Positions 24,531 to 36,820 are shown, counted from the first letter of the stretch. The stretch is DNA of 64,000 nucleotides from Ceriagrion tenellum (GCA_963169105.1 OY720634.1:155565584-155629583); one strand, 5' to 3'. The notes: a model not told the origin generated them from the sequence alone. Numbers and translations are program-made.

Positions 24531-27500
24531 ATTTTTTATATCACCGCATGAAAGTGAATTTGTAGGTTGAACGCCGAGGAGCAAATTTGAAACGCCTTCA
24601 AACTCAGGGTATGATAGTGGAAATGCGACTTTAACTGGCAACTTTGGCACCGTCCGTGAAATTATACCTTGGAGATGAACCATTTCTTGGTAATAATGAC
24701 ACAACTTAGGGAAACAGCTTTTCATGTTCATTCTCCGTTCAAATAAAAACCACGAGAAAAGTGACTCCAAACATAAGACCACAGTATAAAGAATCAGAGA
24801 CTTCAAAAAGGAACAATCAGATACTACCCAGTGCACATTCAAAGCAAAATGAAGACAAAAACTTCTCTTAAGACAGAAAAATAATTTTGTATGGCCCATA
24901 TTGATTTCCAAATCTCAATCATTATACAAATAAAACATAAGCCTTAATGTACTATATGCGGCATAAAAACATGGCTGATATTGCTGCGGTAAATAAATTA
25001 TTCGAAAAGCCTGAAATGCATTCGATTTTTTCCAATGCGCTCGTGTGGTCTTTCCTTTACTTTCTTCTACCCCCGCGCAATGTTTTTCTTGTAGACGGGC
25101 TACCTGTCAAGCAATTAAGATGACGAGATTCTACCATCAATGGGAATCATCTGGCTTGACAAAAGGAATCATTCGGAAACAATGGACAAATACAAAAGGT
25201 AGCTTTTGTAACTTCCGCACCGGATAATCGACGGAAAAGACAAAGGATATGAAAACAAAGGAAAAATTTCAATTCCATTCTTCATGAAATAAATTACAAT
25301 TCATGGACTTTATATGGCGATAATCTAAGCGCCAACACATTTTTACGGATCCCAAACCATATAAGCTCACCGTGAGAAACCACGTCCAGAATTTATTTCA
25401 GGAAGCGTTCCAAGAGGATGAAAATTATGCATAGATGTGGGTGCGGGTGGGTTATAAATAAATAATAGACATCTTGAACTTTCTATCCACGCATCTGCAT
25501 TGAAAAGGAATGCATATATACTTCTCTCACCTGCAAAAACACAGCCAAATGCAGTGTGTGCAACTCCGAGATCTCATTTGGCAAATCATTCCCCAATTCC
25601 CACTTATAATCCTTCATTACATCGCCCATCAATTGCCCGCCCCCAACTCGCCCCCATTGGATTCTTCCTTCAAATTTCACTCATTTAAAATTATACTTCG
25701 TACATTTAAACTGACTTAAAACTTCCATGAGGATTGCTATCACTCTCAGTTATTTTAGTGTTCCGTTCACTTCGTTTATTGGAATTTCCATTGCTCTGTG
25801 ATATTATCGTTAAGTCAATGTTCACTTAAATTTTCTCTGATTTTGAACACAATATGCATTTCATTTTGTTATCTTAGCTGTAGCACAATATTTCCGTCTC
25901 TATCAGTTGATATATTTAGATTTTTTCCTCCGCGGGTGAGTATTTCAGTGACTGACGGCTAAGTTATTTATAAAATAGTTTATAGCTGTTTTGGCCAAAA
26001 TTTAATAAAAATAAGAATATTCTCTTGGGTATCATAAATCATGCTAATGCACTACGGTTCACGTAGAGACACAATTGACCTCTCAGTAATAAAAACTGTT
26101 ATTACTTAAGCATTTTAATCAGGTTTTAAAATTTTATATAAAAAAAGGCATTCCGCATTGCATGTGTCACAGTGTCCGTCGGTAAAACTTTGTTTTCGTA
26201 AATTCAGAGGACTTGAGAAAGATAGGAACGAGAAAAATAAGAGGAAGAAAAGGCGTAAATAACGACCGGTCATTTTTTTTGCGAGACAGTCTTGCACACT
26301 TGGTACTGGGTGCCGCAATTCATAACGTTTCGCCACACTGTTTCAAACTATTTCCGTATTATCCTCGACAATATTCATGTAACAGAAACCTATTCATCGA
26401 ACTTGACTGTGCTTCTAACTCTCTATCCACCGATGTCGCGTAAAGGGTGAAGACTAAATAGATAGGGTTGGCGCAATTGACACATATTTGGTACCGCAGA
26501 TCACTTTCACATACCACTAAATATAATATTCGAACAATGAGTATTTAACTTTTTTTATCTTTAAAGATTAAAGAATATGCCACGCATCTCAAATAAAACT
26601 AAAATTGTTTCATCGAGGATTTTGGCTCATGCTATGAGTAATTAATCTCTCTCGACTTGTTGTTGACCACCCAGAGCAATTCCAAATACTATTTATTGAA
26701 TGCGAGTGGCTTTAAATCAAATTATATTTTGGCCATTTCCTGATAACTAAGTACGTCATCCAATTACATCATATCACCAAATGAGCGATCTCTTATTGTT
26801 ATAGACTCGCTCCAGGACTTCGATCCATGCTTCACAACGTTCCAAAAGTATTTTTCTCTGCTTTCAGGATTCGAATCAGATTTATTCACGTTTTTTAAAA
26901 GAAATCGTCTTTCATCGTAAACATTTCCTTCCAATCACTCTTTCCATTCGGAATCACATCTTTTATTTGTAATTCCTTAAACCTCTTTCAGATTGGACCC
27001 CTGGTCCTTCTCGCTCCATCTAAGACCCCGTGTCGTCTACTTTTTGCAGGGAAGCGGCGAGGGCCGTTTAAAAAAAGGAAAAAATACAGTCGACTATCGT
27101 GGGTAGAATTCGTGATTTCTGCGTCCAATGCCTGCGTGGGCGGTTCGGCGATTTATGTATTCCGATGATGAAAAATGGGGAGATGCGGTTGGTTTTGGTG
27201 GGTGGCGAAGGGTGGCGAAGGGAGAGTATGGGATGGGAGAGAAGTGAGATGGAGACGAAGGCCGACGCGTCTTCGATGGGGAGTGGGGATGAGATAACGT
27301 GTTGAGGCTCGCCTATGCGTGGTGTGGGTGGGATTGGAGAGGACAGGAGGTGGAGAGGAAAGTGTTACAACATGGAGAAAAGCATGGGTTAGGCGGGGAA
27401 TACAAATACGTGCGCCGAGACTGGAATACATTTGACCGTGTCGGACCTTTTAATTGAAACTTCTCGGTGGTGGGTATGGATCCACAAACTCAGTAATTAT

Positions 27501-28241
27501 GAGCGTCTTGTGTGGTCTGCATGAGTGCTTTGAAATTTCCTTCAGCATCAAAAGCTAATATGCTTACAATGCTTAAATCCCTGCGCTTTATTAGCGAGTT
27601 CTTTTACTGAAACACGGAATTTTCCAAATATTACTCAAAACTGGCAGTAGTTGGTATGTCACTGTTTCAGTCAGGAGAGTACTCTATTTATTACTTGTAG
27701 TATCTCGACAAGATGTATATTAATCAACGAAAGAGGGATTAAATCACATGTGGTTGAAACATATCATAATCATAAATTAATTTAAAACTATCAAACCACT
27801 GCAGTCGAAACAGCTACGAAAGATGAGGATTTATGATGACGTGTCTTTTGATTCCTATTTGGGACCGAAGGAAAATTTTTATTTTTCCTCCCACAAACCT
27901 CATACAGGGCATCTAACATGCATAGTCGCACACATTTTTGGTCTCATAATTCCGAGAGCGCCGGATACCTATCGTATCAACTTAAGTTAACAGAAAGTTG
28001 GACGAATACACAAATTGATAATATATTATTAATGACACAATGAGGGGATTTAATTCAATCTGAAGGCGCCGTTACATGGTCCATAAGAAAGGTTATTAAT
28101 GCCTCTTAGTCTTTTCTTTCAATCACTTCCGTAATAAAAGGCTGTAAAATTAGTATTCAAAGAACATATATTCCCCTTAAATCCCACAAAAAAGTCCTTG
28201 AGAATTAGGAAGTCTGTGTAGCGTGGTTGTGTGTACATTGG
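24531..28241. other. Non-coding stretch, nothing recognised
   Basis: AT-rich sequence with a G-rich patch at about 27170-27360 (GGGTGGCGAA twice). Open frames at 25045-25227, 25483-25719, 26115-26443 and 27099-27431 overlap others on the opposite strand and have no identifiable domain. Confidence 0.4.
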
Positions 28242-28822
28242 CCCGGATTCTTTCCGATAGACAGTTATTGCATATATTCATATAACTTTTCACATTTACA
28301 TACAACTTCTGATATCATTACATTCATGAAATAAGTCCTTAATGGAAAGTGAAGGTAAGATACTCTTTCACTTGTTAATCAAATCAATTGTGCGGAGAGT
28401 GAGCGCTTTCTAAACGTTACAGAACCCAGTTAACATCTAAATCAAAACCTCATGTGAGTAAAAGCAACTGAAAGTAAAAAACACTAAAAGTCCATTATTT
28501 TTACTAATACTTTGACTTAATATGTGTGATCCCGGATTCTTTCCGATAGACAGTTATTGCATATATTCATATAACTTTTCACATTTACATACAACTTCTG
28601 ATATCATTACATTCATGAAATAAGTCCTTAATGGAAAGTGAAGGTAAGATACTCTTTCACTTGTTAATCAAATCAATTGTGCGGAGAGTGAGCGCTTTCT
28701 AAACGTTACAGAACCCAGTGAACATCTAAATCAAAACCTCATGTGAGTAAAAGCAACTGAAAGTAAAAAACACTAAAAGTCCATTATTTTTACTAATACT
28801 TTAACTTAATATGTGTGATCCC
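28242..28822 (+). repeat. 289-bp tandem duplication (two units)
   Basis: Unit 1 is 28242-28530 and unit 2 is 28531-28819. They differ at two positions that I can see (T/G in CCCAGTKAAC and G/A in CTTTRACTTA), about 99.3% identity. CCC is present at both unit starts and at 28820-28822, so the duplication has a 3-bp microhomology. The units have no coding potential. Confidence 0.95.
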
Positions 28823-29740
28823 TTCATTCTACTGCCTATTCCATTGATTAATCATTTAATCATCGGCAATCTATGTGCATCATAATGAAGGAGAGGCTGG
28901 ACTACATTAGCCTTACCAATAAAGAAATGGATTGCAAAATAAAGGTGTTGAACTTCACTTGTTTTTACCGCCTTTTAGTGTGTGTGATTAAGGCAAATTT
29001 TCTTCACTGGAGCCCCATCCGAATGGGATAATGTTGCTAGTTGATGGGATAATGTTGCTGGCAATGACAACGTTTGACTGAAGGCGTCGATTTGAACAAA
29101 CATGAAGAACTGGACATTGACAGGGAATCTTAAATATTACTATAATTGCTAACATTGGTGAATGGCATATACAAGAAATGTGAGCAACTTCAACTGAGTA
29201 GGGAAGGGATGTTAGGCTTCACTACTAAAAGTTGGAACATTTTCTTTGAAATTTTAAACCAACCCTGCACTCAGTGTAGCCTCTACCCCTCCACTCTTGT
29301 TCCCGCGGCAGATTTCCCTCAGAGCGCACACTCATCGCCCCCTTGCGGTCAAAAATATCCAACACACCCCTCCCTACCTGAGAGATAAGCAAGCGGTCGC
29401 AAGGAAAGAGAGAGAGATAGAATAGCTATTTAAAAGTTAAATTTCCGTTGGTCATGGTGGTCAGCCGCGTCCAAGAGGCATTTGATTTTGTTGGCGGCGG
29501 AAGTCGATTGAAGTGCTCGTCTTGGAAGGGAGAAGTATTTCAGGGCTTCGAGTTAGACATGCGATAGGCATGCAATATCGCTTAGCTTTTTTCCTAAAGG
29601 TTTCGCGGAAATTCGATGCACTGCTTCATTACGTCATACGACATGAGATATACGCACTGAAAAATAAGGTACTGATGATGAAATAGCATACAAATCTCCC
29701 ATGTGTTCTCTGTCTTCGGAGTTAGATGCGTAATGCAAGG
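28823..29740. other. Non-coding stretch with a 21-bp tandem repeat
   Basis: ATGGGATAATGTTGCT occurs at 29023 and again 21 bp later at 29044. No gene was recognised; the frame at 29146-29388 is unsupported. Confidence 0.5.
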
Positions 29741-29754
29741 GCTTATCCTCATTG

Positions 29755-29830
29755 ATAACGCCAGTTTCCGTAAGATCACTGAAGTTAAGCAATGTTGGGC
29801 TCGGACGAGGGTTGGATGGGTAACCATTCA
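29755..29830 (+). pseudogene. 5S rRNA-derived sequence
   Basis: The block AACGCCAGTTTCCG, GATCACTGAAGTTAAGCAA, TGTTGGGCTCGG, GTTGGATGGGTAACC follows the order of the middle and 3' part of metazoan 5S rRNA, including the region of the internal promoter boxes (box A-like GAAGTTAAGC, box C-like GGGCTCGG with GATGGGTAACC). The first third of 5S is unrecognisable and the 3' stem does not close, so it is not a functional gene. It could be a retro-pseudogene or the head of a SINE3-type element; the downstream 100 bases show no tail I can name. Confidence 0.75.
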
Positions 29831-30756
29831 TACCTTCACTGTGGCGCTCATAAACCCTGCCTGCATTTATTAAAAACGGAGTTGACATAATGGACCACTC
29901 AAGATCTTGATGCCCGAGCTCCTGTCAAAGGCTCCCCCAACTAACAATCTAGCTGCGCAATAGTTTTAAATAGAGTGGTGCCAGAAAGAACATAAACATT
30001 AAACAGTAGTTAGCAAGCATGTTAAAGTAACTGTGTATTTTATCAGTAAAATGTTGAATTCAACTGGATTCATCAATTTATAGATAAATTTTAACTAAAT
30101 AAAATTTAAACTCTTTTTGAAACCTACGCCTTTGATATGGAGAGGTATGGTATTTTTGTAGTGGTTATTAATTCGTTTTGGATACCTACCATGTTGATTA
30201 ATTATACTTTTTAGAGAACGTATAGTGTTACTTTTTATTTAATCTCATAAAGAACCACATGAACTCGTTCATTTCAACCATGCATAATGATTACATGCTT
30301 CTACCTTCATTCATAAAATATCTTCCACGTTCGGGAGTTATACTTTCTAAGATGCATAACTAAAGGTATAGCAGCTCAATAAACTCGAAAACTTTGGACT
30401 GCAACAAATTTTTACCGTGTTATTTAGCAATGGTGGCTAATATAATACAAGTGACACTTGAAAGAGCAAATTAACTTGCCTGAACCAACGATTTAACCAT
30501 GATGGTAGCAAAACTTGGTGGAAATTTCTTGTGTAAAGCGTGTTTTCAAGGAGGGGTAGCCTGGCATGGAAAGAGACTGCCGAAGAGCGGAAGGGAGAGA
30601 AAAGACAGAGGCAAGCAGGAATGCCAACATTACTGCATTTCACTTGAAAGGACAGCAGAGTGTCGGCAGCGCGCATCTCGACAATGTCCAGGAACGAAGC
30701 TGAATTGAAACTGGAGTTCTTAAAGATGAAGTGCTTTCTTGGCAAATGGCTCGCGT
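29831..30756. other. Non-coding stretch, nothing recognised
   Basis: AT-rich sequence; the opposing frames at 30437-30745 and 30499-30708 have no identifiable similarity. Confidence 0.4.
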
Positions 30757-31037
30757 GAAGTTTTCTCGGGTGTCACCCTGGGTCAAGTAATAGGCTGCTG
30801 CCAACACTTCGACGACCCATATTCGTCCATACCATACTCCCATATTCCCCATATTCGTCGATACCATATTCGTCATCATCGTTGCCAGGGTTTCATTCTT
30901 CCGCACAGATGAGACCTGACGAGATGGCCACGGGACAGATGAGGCCCTGAAATCATTGTCCTGGTGGTGAGGAAAGAGCAATTTGTCGAAACGTTGGTAG
31001 CAGCCAATTATTTCACCAGGTATGAAATTCGAGATAA
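30757..31037. repeat. Foldback with divergent CGAAAC-type arms (1)
   Basis: Left arm 30757-30813 and right arm 30985-31037 are imperfect inverted repeats separated by about 170 bp. Read outward, the right arm goes GTCGAAACGTTGG, then AGCAGCCAATTATTTCACC; the left arm goes GTCGAAGTGTTGG, then AGCAGCCTATTACTTGACC. The spacer contains a short tandem repeat of CATATTCGTC with ATACCAT. The same arm consensus appears in the foldback at 40029-40202. Antisense frames across it are products of the repeat and not a gene. Confidence 0.7.
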
Positions 31038-33289
31038 CTTCACACAGGAGGGGTCCTTTTTCACACTTATTTGAAAGCCATGAAGAGCTAGAGAAATAAT
31101 GTGAAAAACAGATATGGCATTTAGATGCTGATAATTTAGGTTTGCAACCTTGCGAACCCCTGTAGCCAAACGGGGAAACTACCAACCTTTTCTGTGTAGA
31201 GTTTTTTCGCAGGAAATGGACGAATTTCGCTTACAGAGCCTACTTTGCCACAACCAGTTCATGCATTAATTGGTCATAGTTTTGTTTATAGTAATATTTT
31301 TCGTAAGTTACAATACTTAACCATTTCCATCAGGTATAAATTATTGAAAACATCTTCCAACTCAATACTGATCTCAGTATTACCAAATATGGACAGTGAA
31401 ATTCGTGCGGGCGCATTAAAACCAATAACGAAGGTTGCCTCCACTTTCAGCGTGATGAGAAGAAAAGTGCTTGAAGCTCTCTCCTTCTTGATGAATTAAT
31501 TATACCTACATCAAGCTTCCGTCATTCATTCCATGAAGAAGAGTGATTAAAAGTAAACAGTTAATTACATTTTTATTTTGCATCTTTTTTTCATTTCCCT
31601 CCACTCCTTGAGATCCTATACCGTCCCTTCACAAAGGTGTTTATGCCATAGCATATACCGGAAAGCCCGTTTCTCAGATATTTTCAATGGCACATTTTAA
31701 TTACGTCTCAGCTTCACAAACGTAATCTAAATAAATCCCAAAAGGGACATTTTCTCCGTAATAAGCGTTTTAGGCTACAGTTTCCCAAGCAATCAAATAT
31801 TCTACACAACTTGGTTGCCGCAATCTGTCCATGTACGAAATCCCAGTTTTGAATGCATCACTTATGACGGAGTGAATTTGAATTAATTTTCCTCTAAATT
31901 TCTGGAGTTGGAACATTTATTTAATTGATCTGTTGTGTGGAAATTTCTCTCAAAAGATTATTAACTTGGCAATTCTTTATCTTCAGAAATATTTCCCTCC
32001 GAAACGCAAATTATTTCCTCGATTACAGGGATGGATTTCATATTACTTAAGAGCTAAATCACTTTCATCTCAAAGCAATAACAGTAGGTAGGCCGCTCTG
32101 GCACACAGCTTTTTATATATAGTAGAAAGCCTAGGTATTTTAGCACAGAAGAAAAGCCATAGGGGCGAATTCCTAAATTACAGCCCCACTTCGTGAGGCT
32201 AACAAGGCGACAACTAGGTACATTGTGGGCAGCAACAATAAAAAATCATTTATGATCAGCCTCTATTACTTTTCAACTTCAGTGACCTGCAACTTCAATA
32301 TTCTAAGTTGAGTATTCGCGGGCAGGCAAATATCAAATATTATCGGAGATTCCTTACAATTGATTTTTCTTAGAGGGTCGTTAACTCATTCTGGGCCTCG
32401 ATCACTTACAGCCTAAATTTCCTGAGGATAGACTGTCTTTTGCATTCAAAATGCGTTCCAGTCTGATAGACTGCCGCAGTTAATGCTTTGAACATTTAAA
32501 AATGCCTTTCTCAACCAATGCCATCATTTAGCTGAGCTGAGTGTCATAACAAGGGGAAAAAAACCTCACCGATTGCGATTCGTGATCAGAAACGTTGACT
32601 TTAATGGGTCAGTGACGACATAATCGGCCATTTATAAGGCGACATCCAGTATATATCAAAACTTTGTCCATACGAGGGCACAGTCCTCAGCATTGGACAC
32701 TCCCACTTCATTAGCATGGAACTCATGAGTCTGCCGCCGTTCCATTTGCGGAGCGCAAACTGAAGGTCGACGACCCCTATGCAAGAATGATAAATGGCTT
32801 CTTTGCATGCCAAGGAAGACCGACCCCCAGCAGCGGTTTTTATCACGGTTCACACGATACGTTCAAGTCACTCTTTTTAAAATTACATGCGTAGCATTTC
32901 ATGCGAGGGCGTGTGGCAGTGAAGAGGTCGTGGCCGAACGCAAAAGAGTCGAGCACGAGTGAATTTCACGCGAAGTGCTTGTAACACAGTGGACACTTCT
33001 GCGTTGTTCCTATGCATAGATGAGGACGGGAGGAACGGGAGTGCTTCGGGCATAGGAAGGTCACGGATAATTGGTCCGATAAATTAATAACATACTCGAT
33101 TTCTTGGTAACTGAGACTACTCAATTCCGTGCGTAATTAAATCCGAAGCAGGAATGTAACGGCTAAAAACCATACCTACACGCATACACACCAACGCCTT
33201 GCTATTATCTTTCAGGTATGGCAAACTTTTTAGACATTGCCATTTTCCCTAAAAACAACTGGTCCCGTTTCAACAATTTCCTCCGCAGT
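31038..33289. other. Non-coding stretch, nothing recognised
   Basis: AT-rich sequence. The frames at 31245-31499 and 32601-32853 show no domain. Confidence 0.45.
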
Positions 33290-33540
33290 GCCCAACCTTA
33301 GAGACTGCCTTCGCTTCTCTTATTCACAGCTCTTCACTCACTCTCGCCCTTTCTTCTCCTTCCTTCGTCCTCTCGTCCGCTCGTGAATCTCTTTTCTCTT
33401 GAGACCCTTCCACCACATCTGCGGCCGACCTCTTCCTCCCACATCATCGACTCCACAATTATTTACACATTTAGTTATTCGAGTTAGAATACTTTTCATA
33501 CTAACTTCTCGCCTGAATCTTTTGAAATTATTCGGATTAG
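33290..33540 (-). mobile_element. Possible LINE carboxy-terminal fragment (antisense)
   Basis: Minus-strand translation gives KRFRREVSMKSILTRI, then GVDDVGGRGRPQMWWKGLK and a basic run ending in a stop. GRGRPQMWWKGLK resembles the GRPRxxWxD tail found after the RT domain in many RTE-like LINEs. It could be the missing 3' part of the antisense LINE at 35973-37900, displaced by insertion of the sense LINE between them, but no RT sequence is left to prove it. Confidence 0.4.
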
Positions 33541-33639
33541 ATAGTTGAGGTATAATTACATGTTGAGGATGAGGCCCACCCTTTAGAGCTACAGGTGGGG
33601 ATAAGGACCTAACATGGTCAGAAGTACAGTAGATACGGA

Positions 33640-34610
33640 CTTAGATGAAGGGAGGGAAGGCCCCAGGCATAGATAAATTGAGTGTGGAAATGATATATAG
33701 CAACAGAAGATGTAAGGATACTCTGGCTCTATCGTGTGATGAGGATAGTGTGGGATGAGATAAGAGCCCCAGAAGACAGAAGGAAAGGAATAATTGTGCC
33801 ATTCATCAAGAAAGGGAACAGAAAAGAGTTTAGAAACTATAGGGGAATCATAGTGATGTGTCTCTGTGCCAATATATATGAAAAAATCCTGGGGAGAAGA
33901 ATCCGACTTATGATTGAAAATAGATGGACGGAAGAGCAACATGGATTTAAAACAGGGAATTCAGCAGTGGATCTTGTTTTTGCAGTAAGATAACTACAAG
34001 GAAAACACTATGAGTATGAAAAAGATTTACGGTAGGCTTTCCTGAATATTGAGAAAGCCAATTACAGTGTGTGCACAAACAGATCATGGGAGACTCTGGC
34101 TAGTAAGGGAATCAAGAAATGTACATTTTATAGGGTAAAGGTCCGAACAAAGTGTTAACTTAGTGAAGATTGGAGCAGAAATAACGGGCAGGATACAGCT
34201 GATAAATGGTTTTAAACAAGCGAGTACAATGTAATGCTAACTTCCTGTTGTTTTAATGTATGAGAAGGTGAGGGTAATGGAAGAAAGCAGAGGAGAAGAA
34301 AGGATGTGAGTGATGGCCTTTGCAAATGATGATTTGTGGAAATACGGAGGAGGAAGTACAGGAACAATTAGACCCATTGACGGAGGTGCCCGGAGTGTAT
34401 GGAATGAAGTTTCATGGGAAGAAGAGTTCATAATTGAAACAACAACCAAAGGGAGGAAAATCACTGGACTCAATTGCCAGCTAACCACTGGGGAAGGTAC
34501 AACGGCCAATTACCTTGAAAGTGTAGCGGAAAATATTGGAAGAATTGATAGAGAAATAAATGAAGGGGGAAAGCAAGCTTTAGCATCTCCGAAAAGGGTC
34601 CACAGTTCAG
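33640..34610 (+). pseudogene. LINE family 2 reverse-transcriptase remnant
   Basis: In several frames: KAPGIDKLSVEMI (region before the fingers), then RRKGIIVPFIKKGNRKEF and NYRGIIVM, then RWTEEQHGFKTGNSAVDLVF. Motif A reads AFLNIEKANYSV, where the usual FxDxxKAFD aspartates are replaced. Motif C reads AFANDDLWKYGG, a disrupted FADD. The segment DGGARSVWNEVSWEEEF followed by KGRKITGL and GRIDREINEGGKQA corresponds to the thumb and the EDGRIDEEINER-type block that follows RT in these elements. Stops near 33991 and 34035 break the frame. Not functional. Confidence 0.88.
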
Positions 34611-34619
34611 CATCCCATG

Positions 34620-35485
34620 CTTGACAGGGTGGGCTAGTATTGCCCTAAAATTTCTTTCCACACACCAAAATAGGGGTTCAAATTCCGCAAAAGTCTACGC
34701 CGTACTAAGTTTCAAATCCCCGCCGTCAGGGTGGGAAACCAATCAGAGCAACCTCCTCTTTTGCCACCTCTCACTTCCTCCTCTGTCGCTTAGCCCTCTT
34801 AGTGAAAGAATACTAGAAAGAGTGAGGGCCGAATAATAAAATAGGTCGCTGAACATTACTTCCGGCCTCAGGTAGTTAGAGCAAGGTTTCTCTCCATCTC
34901 TAGACCATGTATACATAAAGTAAATTGGGATTAAAGGTTAATCATTATTTATGCTTTAAAGCAAGTTTAAGTGAAATAAGTTTATAACAATTTCTCAAAA
35001 ACTTTTTTTAAACTTAAACTGTCACCAAGGAAGGAAAAAGGTTGGAATTGTAGCAAGTCAAACTTTGTAATCAAGAATAAATTACAAATTTTGACTTACC
35101 ACTGAGTAACAATAGTGTAAAAAGCAAAAAAAAACAAGGCTTTCAGGACCTGGTTCCAGTAAAGGACTTCTCACACGAAAGGAAGAGTGTAATGAATTCA
35201 AGAAAGAAACTTAAGTATCATAACTGAAGGTAGAGATTGTGGATGGATAGATAGACAAAGGTGATAGAAAAAACAGTAGACGGAACAGAAAAGTGCCTAG
35301 CGGATTGGTGAAAGGGAAAAGATAACAATTTTACGAGAGCAATGTAATGTTGGATAAAAATAGAAATGAGATCCACGATAAGAAAACCAAAAGAGATATG
35401 GAAGGGTTATCTCCAGGACCTTTTTCAGGTCTCGTTGCTCGTCCTGTTCCTGGACCTTTTGAGGACCTGTTCTAGGTTCCATGTC
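34620..35485. mobile_element. Insertion within LINE family 2, including a SINE-like segment
   Basis: This segment interrupts the LINE between its thumb block and its carboxy-terminal block. Its first 240 bases look Pol III-derived: GGGCTAGTATTGCC could be a box A and GGGGTTCAAATTCC a box B, but the match is weak. The remainder is AT-rich, and at 35413-35515 there is a cluster of AGGACCT-related words (CCAGGACCTTTT, GGACCTTTTGAGGACCTG, CCAGGACTC), echoed at 35143 (CAGGACCTGG). No coding sequence was recognised. Confidence 0.5.
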
Positions 35486-35494
35486 CAGGACTCT

Positions 35495-35972
35495 TTGATC
35501 GTCTGAGTCTAACGGGTCCCGGAAGCAAAAATTGCTGTGTACAAAAGCGTACTTCACCCCACTTTGTTGCATGGCAATGAAACATGGATACGTCAGGATA
35601 GACATAAGAGTTGACAAAATGCCGTGGGCATGAGTTATCTGAGGATTGTTTGCGGCAAAAGTAGAATGGATAGGGTCAGGAATGAACGGGTAATAAATGA
35701 ATGTGGGTTATATGCTTCATTAATGGACATATATGAAAGGAGTGTACTTCGTTAGTTTGGCATTGTTGAGAGAATGGATGAGAGTCGAATGACAAAACAG
35801 ATATATAAGAGTGAAATGTATGGTGCAAGAGGTAGAGGTAAGCCGAGAAAGTTGAGGTTGAATGTGGTGTAGGAAATTCTTAGGAGGAGGAATAATAGGA
35901 GTCTTGAAAACAGGAGGGAGTATATGAAGCAGTGTATGGGAGTAAATCAAGCAAAAGAGATTTGCAAGGATT
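35495..35972 (+). pseudogene. LINE family 2 carboxy-terminal remnant
   Basis: The frame EAKIAVYKSVLHPTLLHGNETW is the conserved block after RT that precedes the end of many RTE/Jockey-like ORF2 proteins. It is followed by MSYLRIVCGKSRMDRVRNE, GLYASLMDIYERSVLR, FGIVERMDESRMTKQIYK and ARGRGKPRKLRLNVV, the GRGRPRxxW-type tail. Stops at about 35607 and 35870 break it. The element ends around 35972 without a poly-A tail. Confidence 0.88.
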
Positions 35973-35974
35973 AC

Positions 35975-36820
35975 TACAGTCTGTCGCTTTACCTTTCTTT
36001 GGTATGGCTATAGTAATGCTTCTTGTAAAATCTTCCGGTAATCTACCTTCGTCATAACATTTCCTGACCACGTTAAAAAGTTCCTTCTTTGCTTTACCTC
36101 ATAAATTCTTGAGCAGTTCAGCCGGTACCTTGTCCACCCCTGCTGCCTTTCCCCTCTTAAGACTTTCCAGGGCAAACTCAAATTCATTATTGTATATTGA
36201 TGGGCCAAATTCCTCCTCCCCTATTTCCTCCTCCTTCCCTATAAGGTAGTCTTCATTTTCTACATCTTCTCCGCTGTAGAGTTCTTCAATGTACTCTTTC
36301 CACCTTTCCACTACTTTTCCATTCTCTATCAATAATTTCCCCTCCTTATTCCTAATTATATTTGATTTTGTTCTGGGTTTGTGCAGAAGTGTTTGTATCT
36401 TTGAGTATACTCAATCCTGCCATCCTCTTCTTACATCATCTTCTATATCCTCCATTACCAGTTTACTCCATTTCCCTTTCTCCTTTCTGCACAAATCTGT
36501 GATTTTGTTTTTTATATTTTTGTATTCCTTTATTTTTCCTTTTTTCCTTAACTGATTCCTTTCATTAATTAACTCTAGTATCTCTTTTGTTATCCACTTT
36601 TTCCTTGGCATTTGCTTACTTCTTCCAAGTATGTCTTCTGTGGCACTTACGATTCCTTCTTTAACTTTCTCCCACTTTTTCCTTTCACTCATCCCTCCTA
36701 TTTGTTTATTCACTTCTTCTTGGTATTTTCCAACAATTAATGGATCCTTGAGCTTTTCAAGATTCCAATGTTTTCTGATTAATCTCTTATGTTTCTTTAA
36801 TATCATACTACACTTTGCCA
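35975..36820 (-). pseudogene. LINE family 3 linker and reverse-transcriptase amino terminus
   Basis: After the endonuclease comes a lysine-rich linker (KKWITKEILELINERNQLRKK split over the frame, then KGKWSKLVMEDIEDD), WKEYIEELYSGEDVE, and the first RT block FALESLKRGKAAGVDKVPAE. The next piece is KCYDEGRLPEDFTRSITIAI followed by PKKGKATDCSN, which is the finger motif. The sequence ends there, before motif A, so the catalytic palm is absent. Frame breaks occur near 36100 and 36400. Confidence 0.9.

Larger units (their letters stand above)
33590..35972 (+). mobile_element. LINE family 2, sense copy with nested insertion
   Basis: A decayed, 5'-truncated non-LTR element. RT sequence occupies 33640-34610 and the carboxy-terminal part resumes near 35490 and ends near 35972 at the border with an antisense LINE. 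The 34620-35485 segment between does not belong to it and includes a SINE-like sequence. Motif wording differs from family 1 and CR1, so this is a separate family. Confidence 0.82.

Noticed and set aside
24511..24911. Amino-terminal extension of the CR1 frame as a novel domain
   Set aside because: CR1 homology begins at about 24530; sequence upstream of the truncation is flanking DNA that happens to be open.
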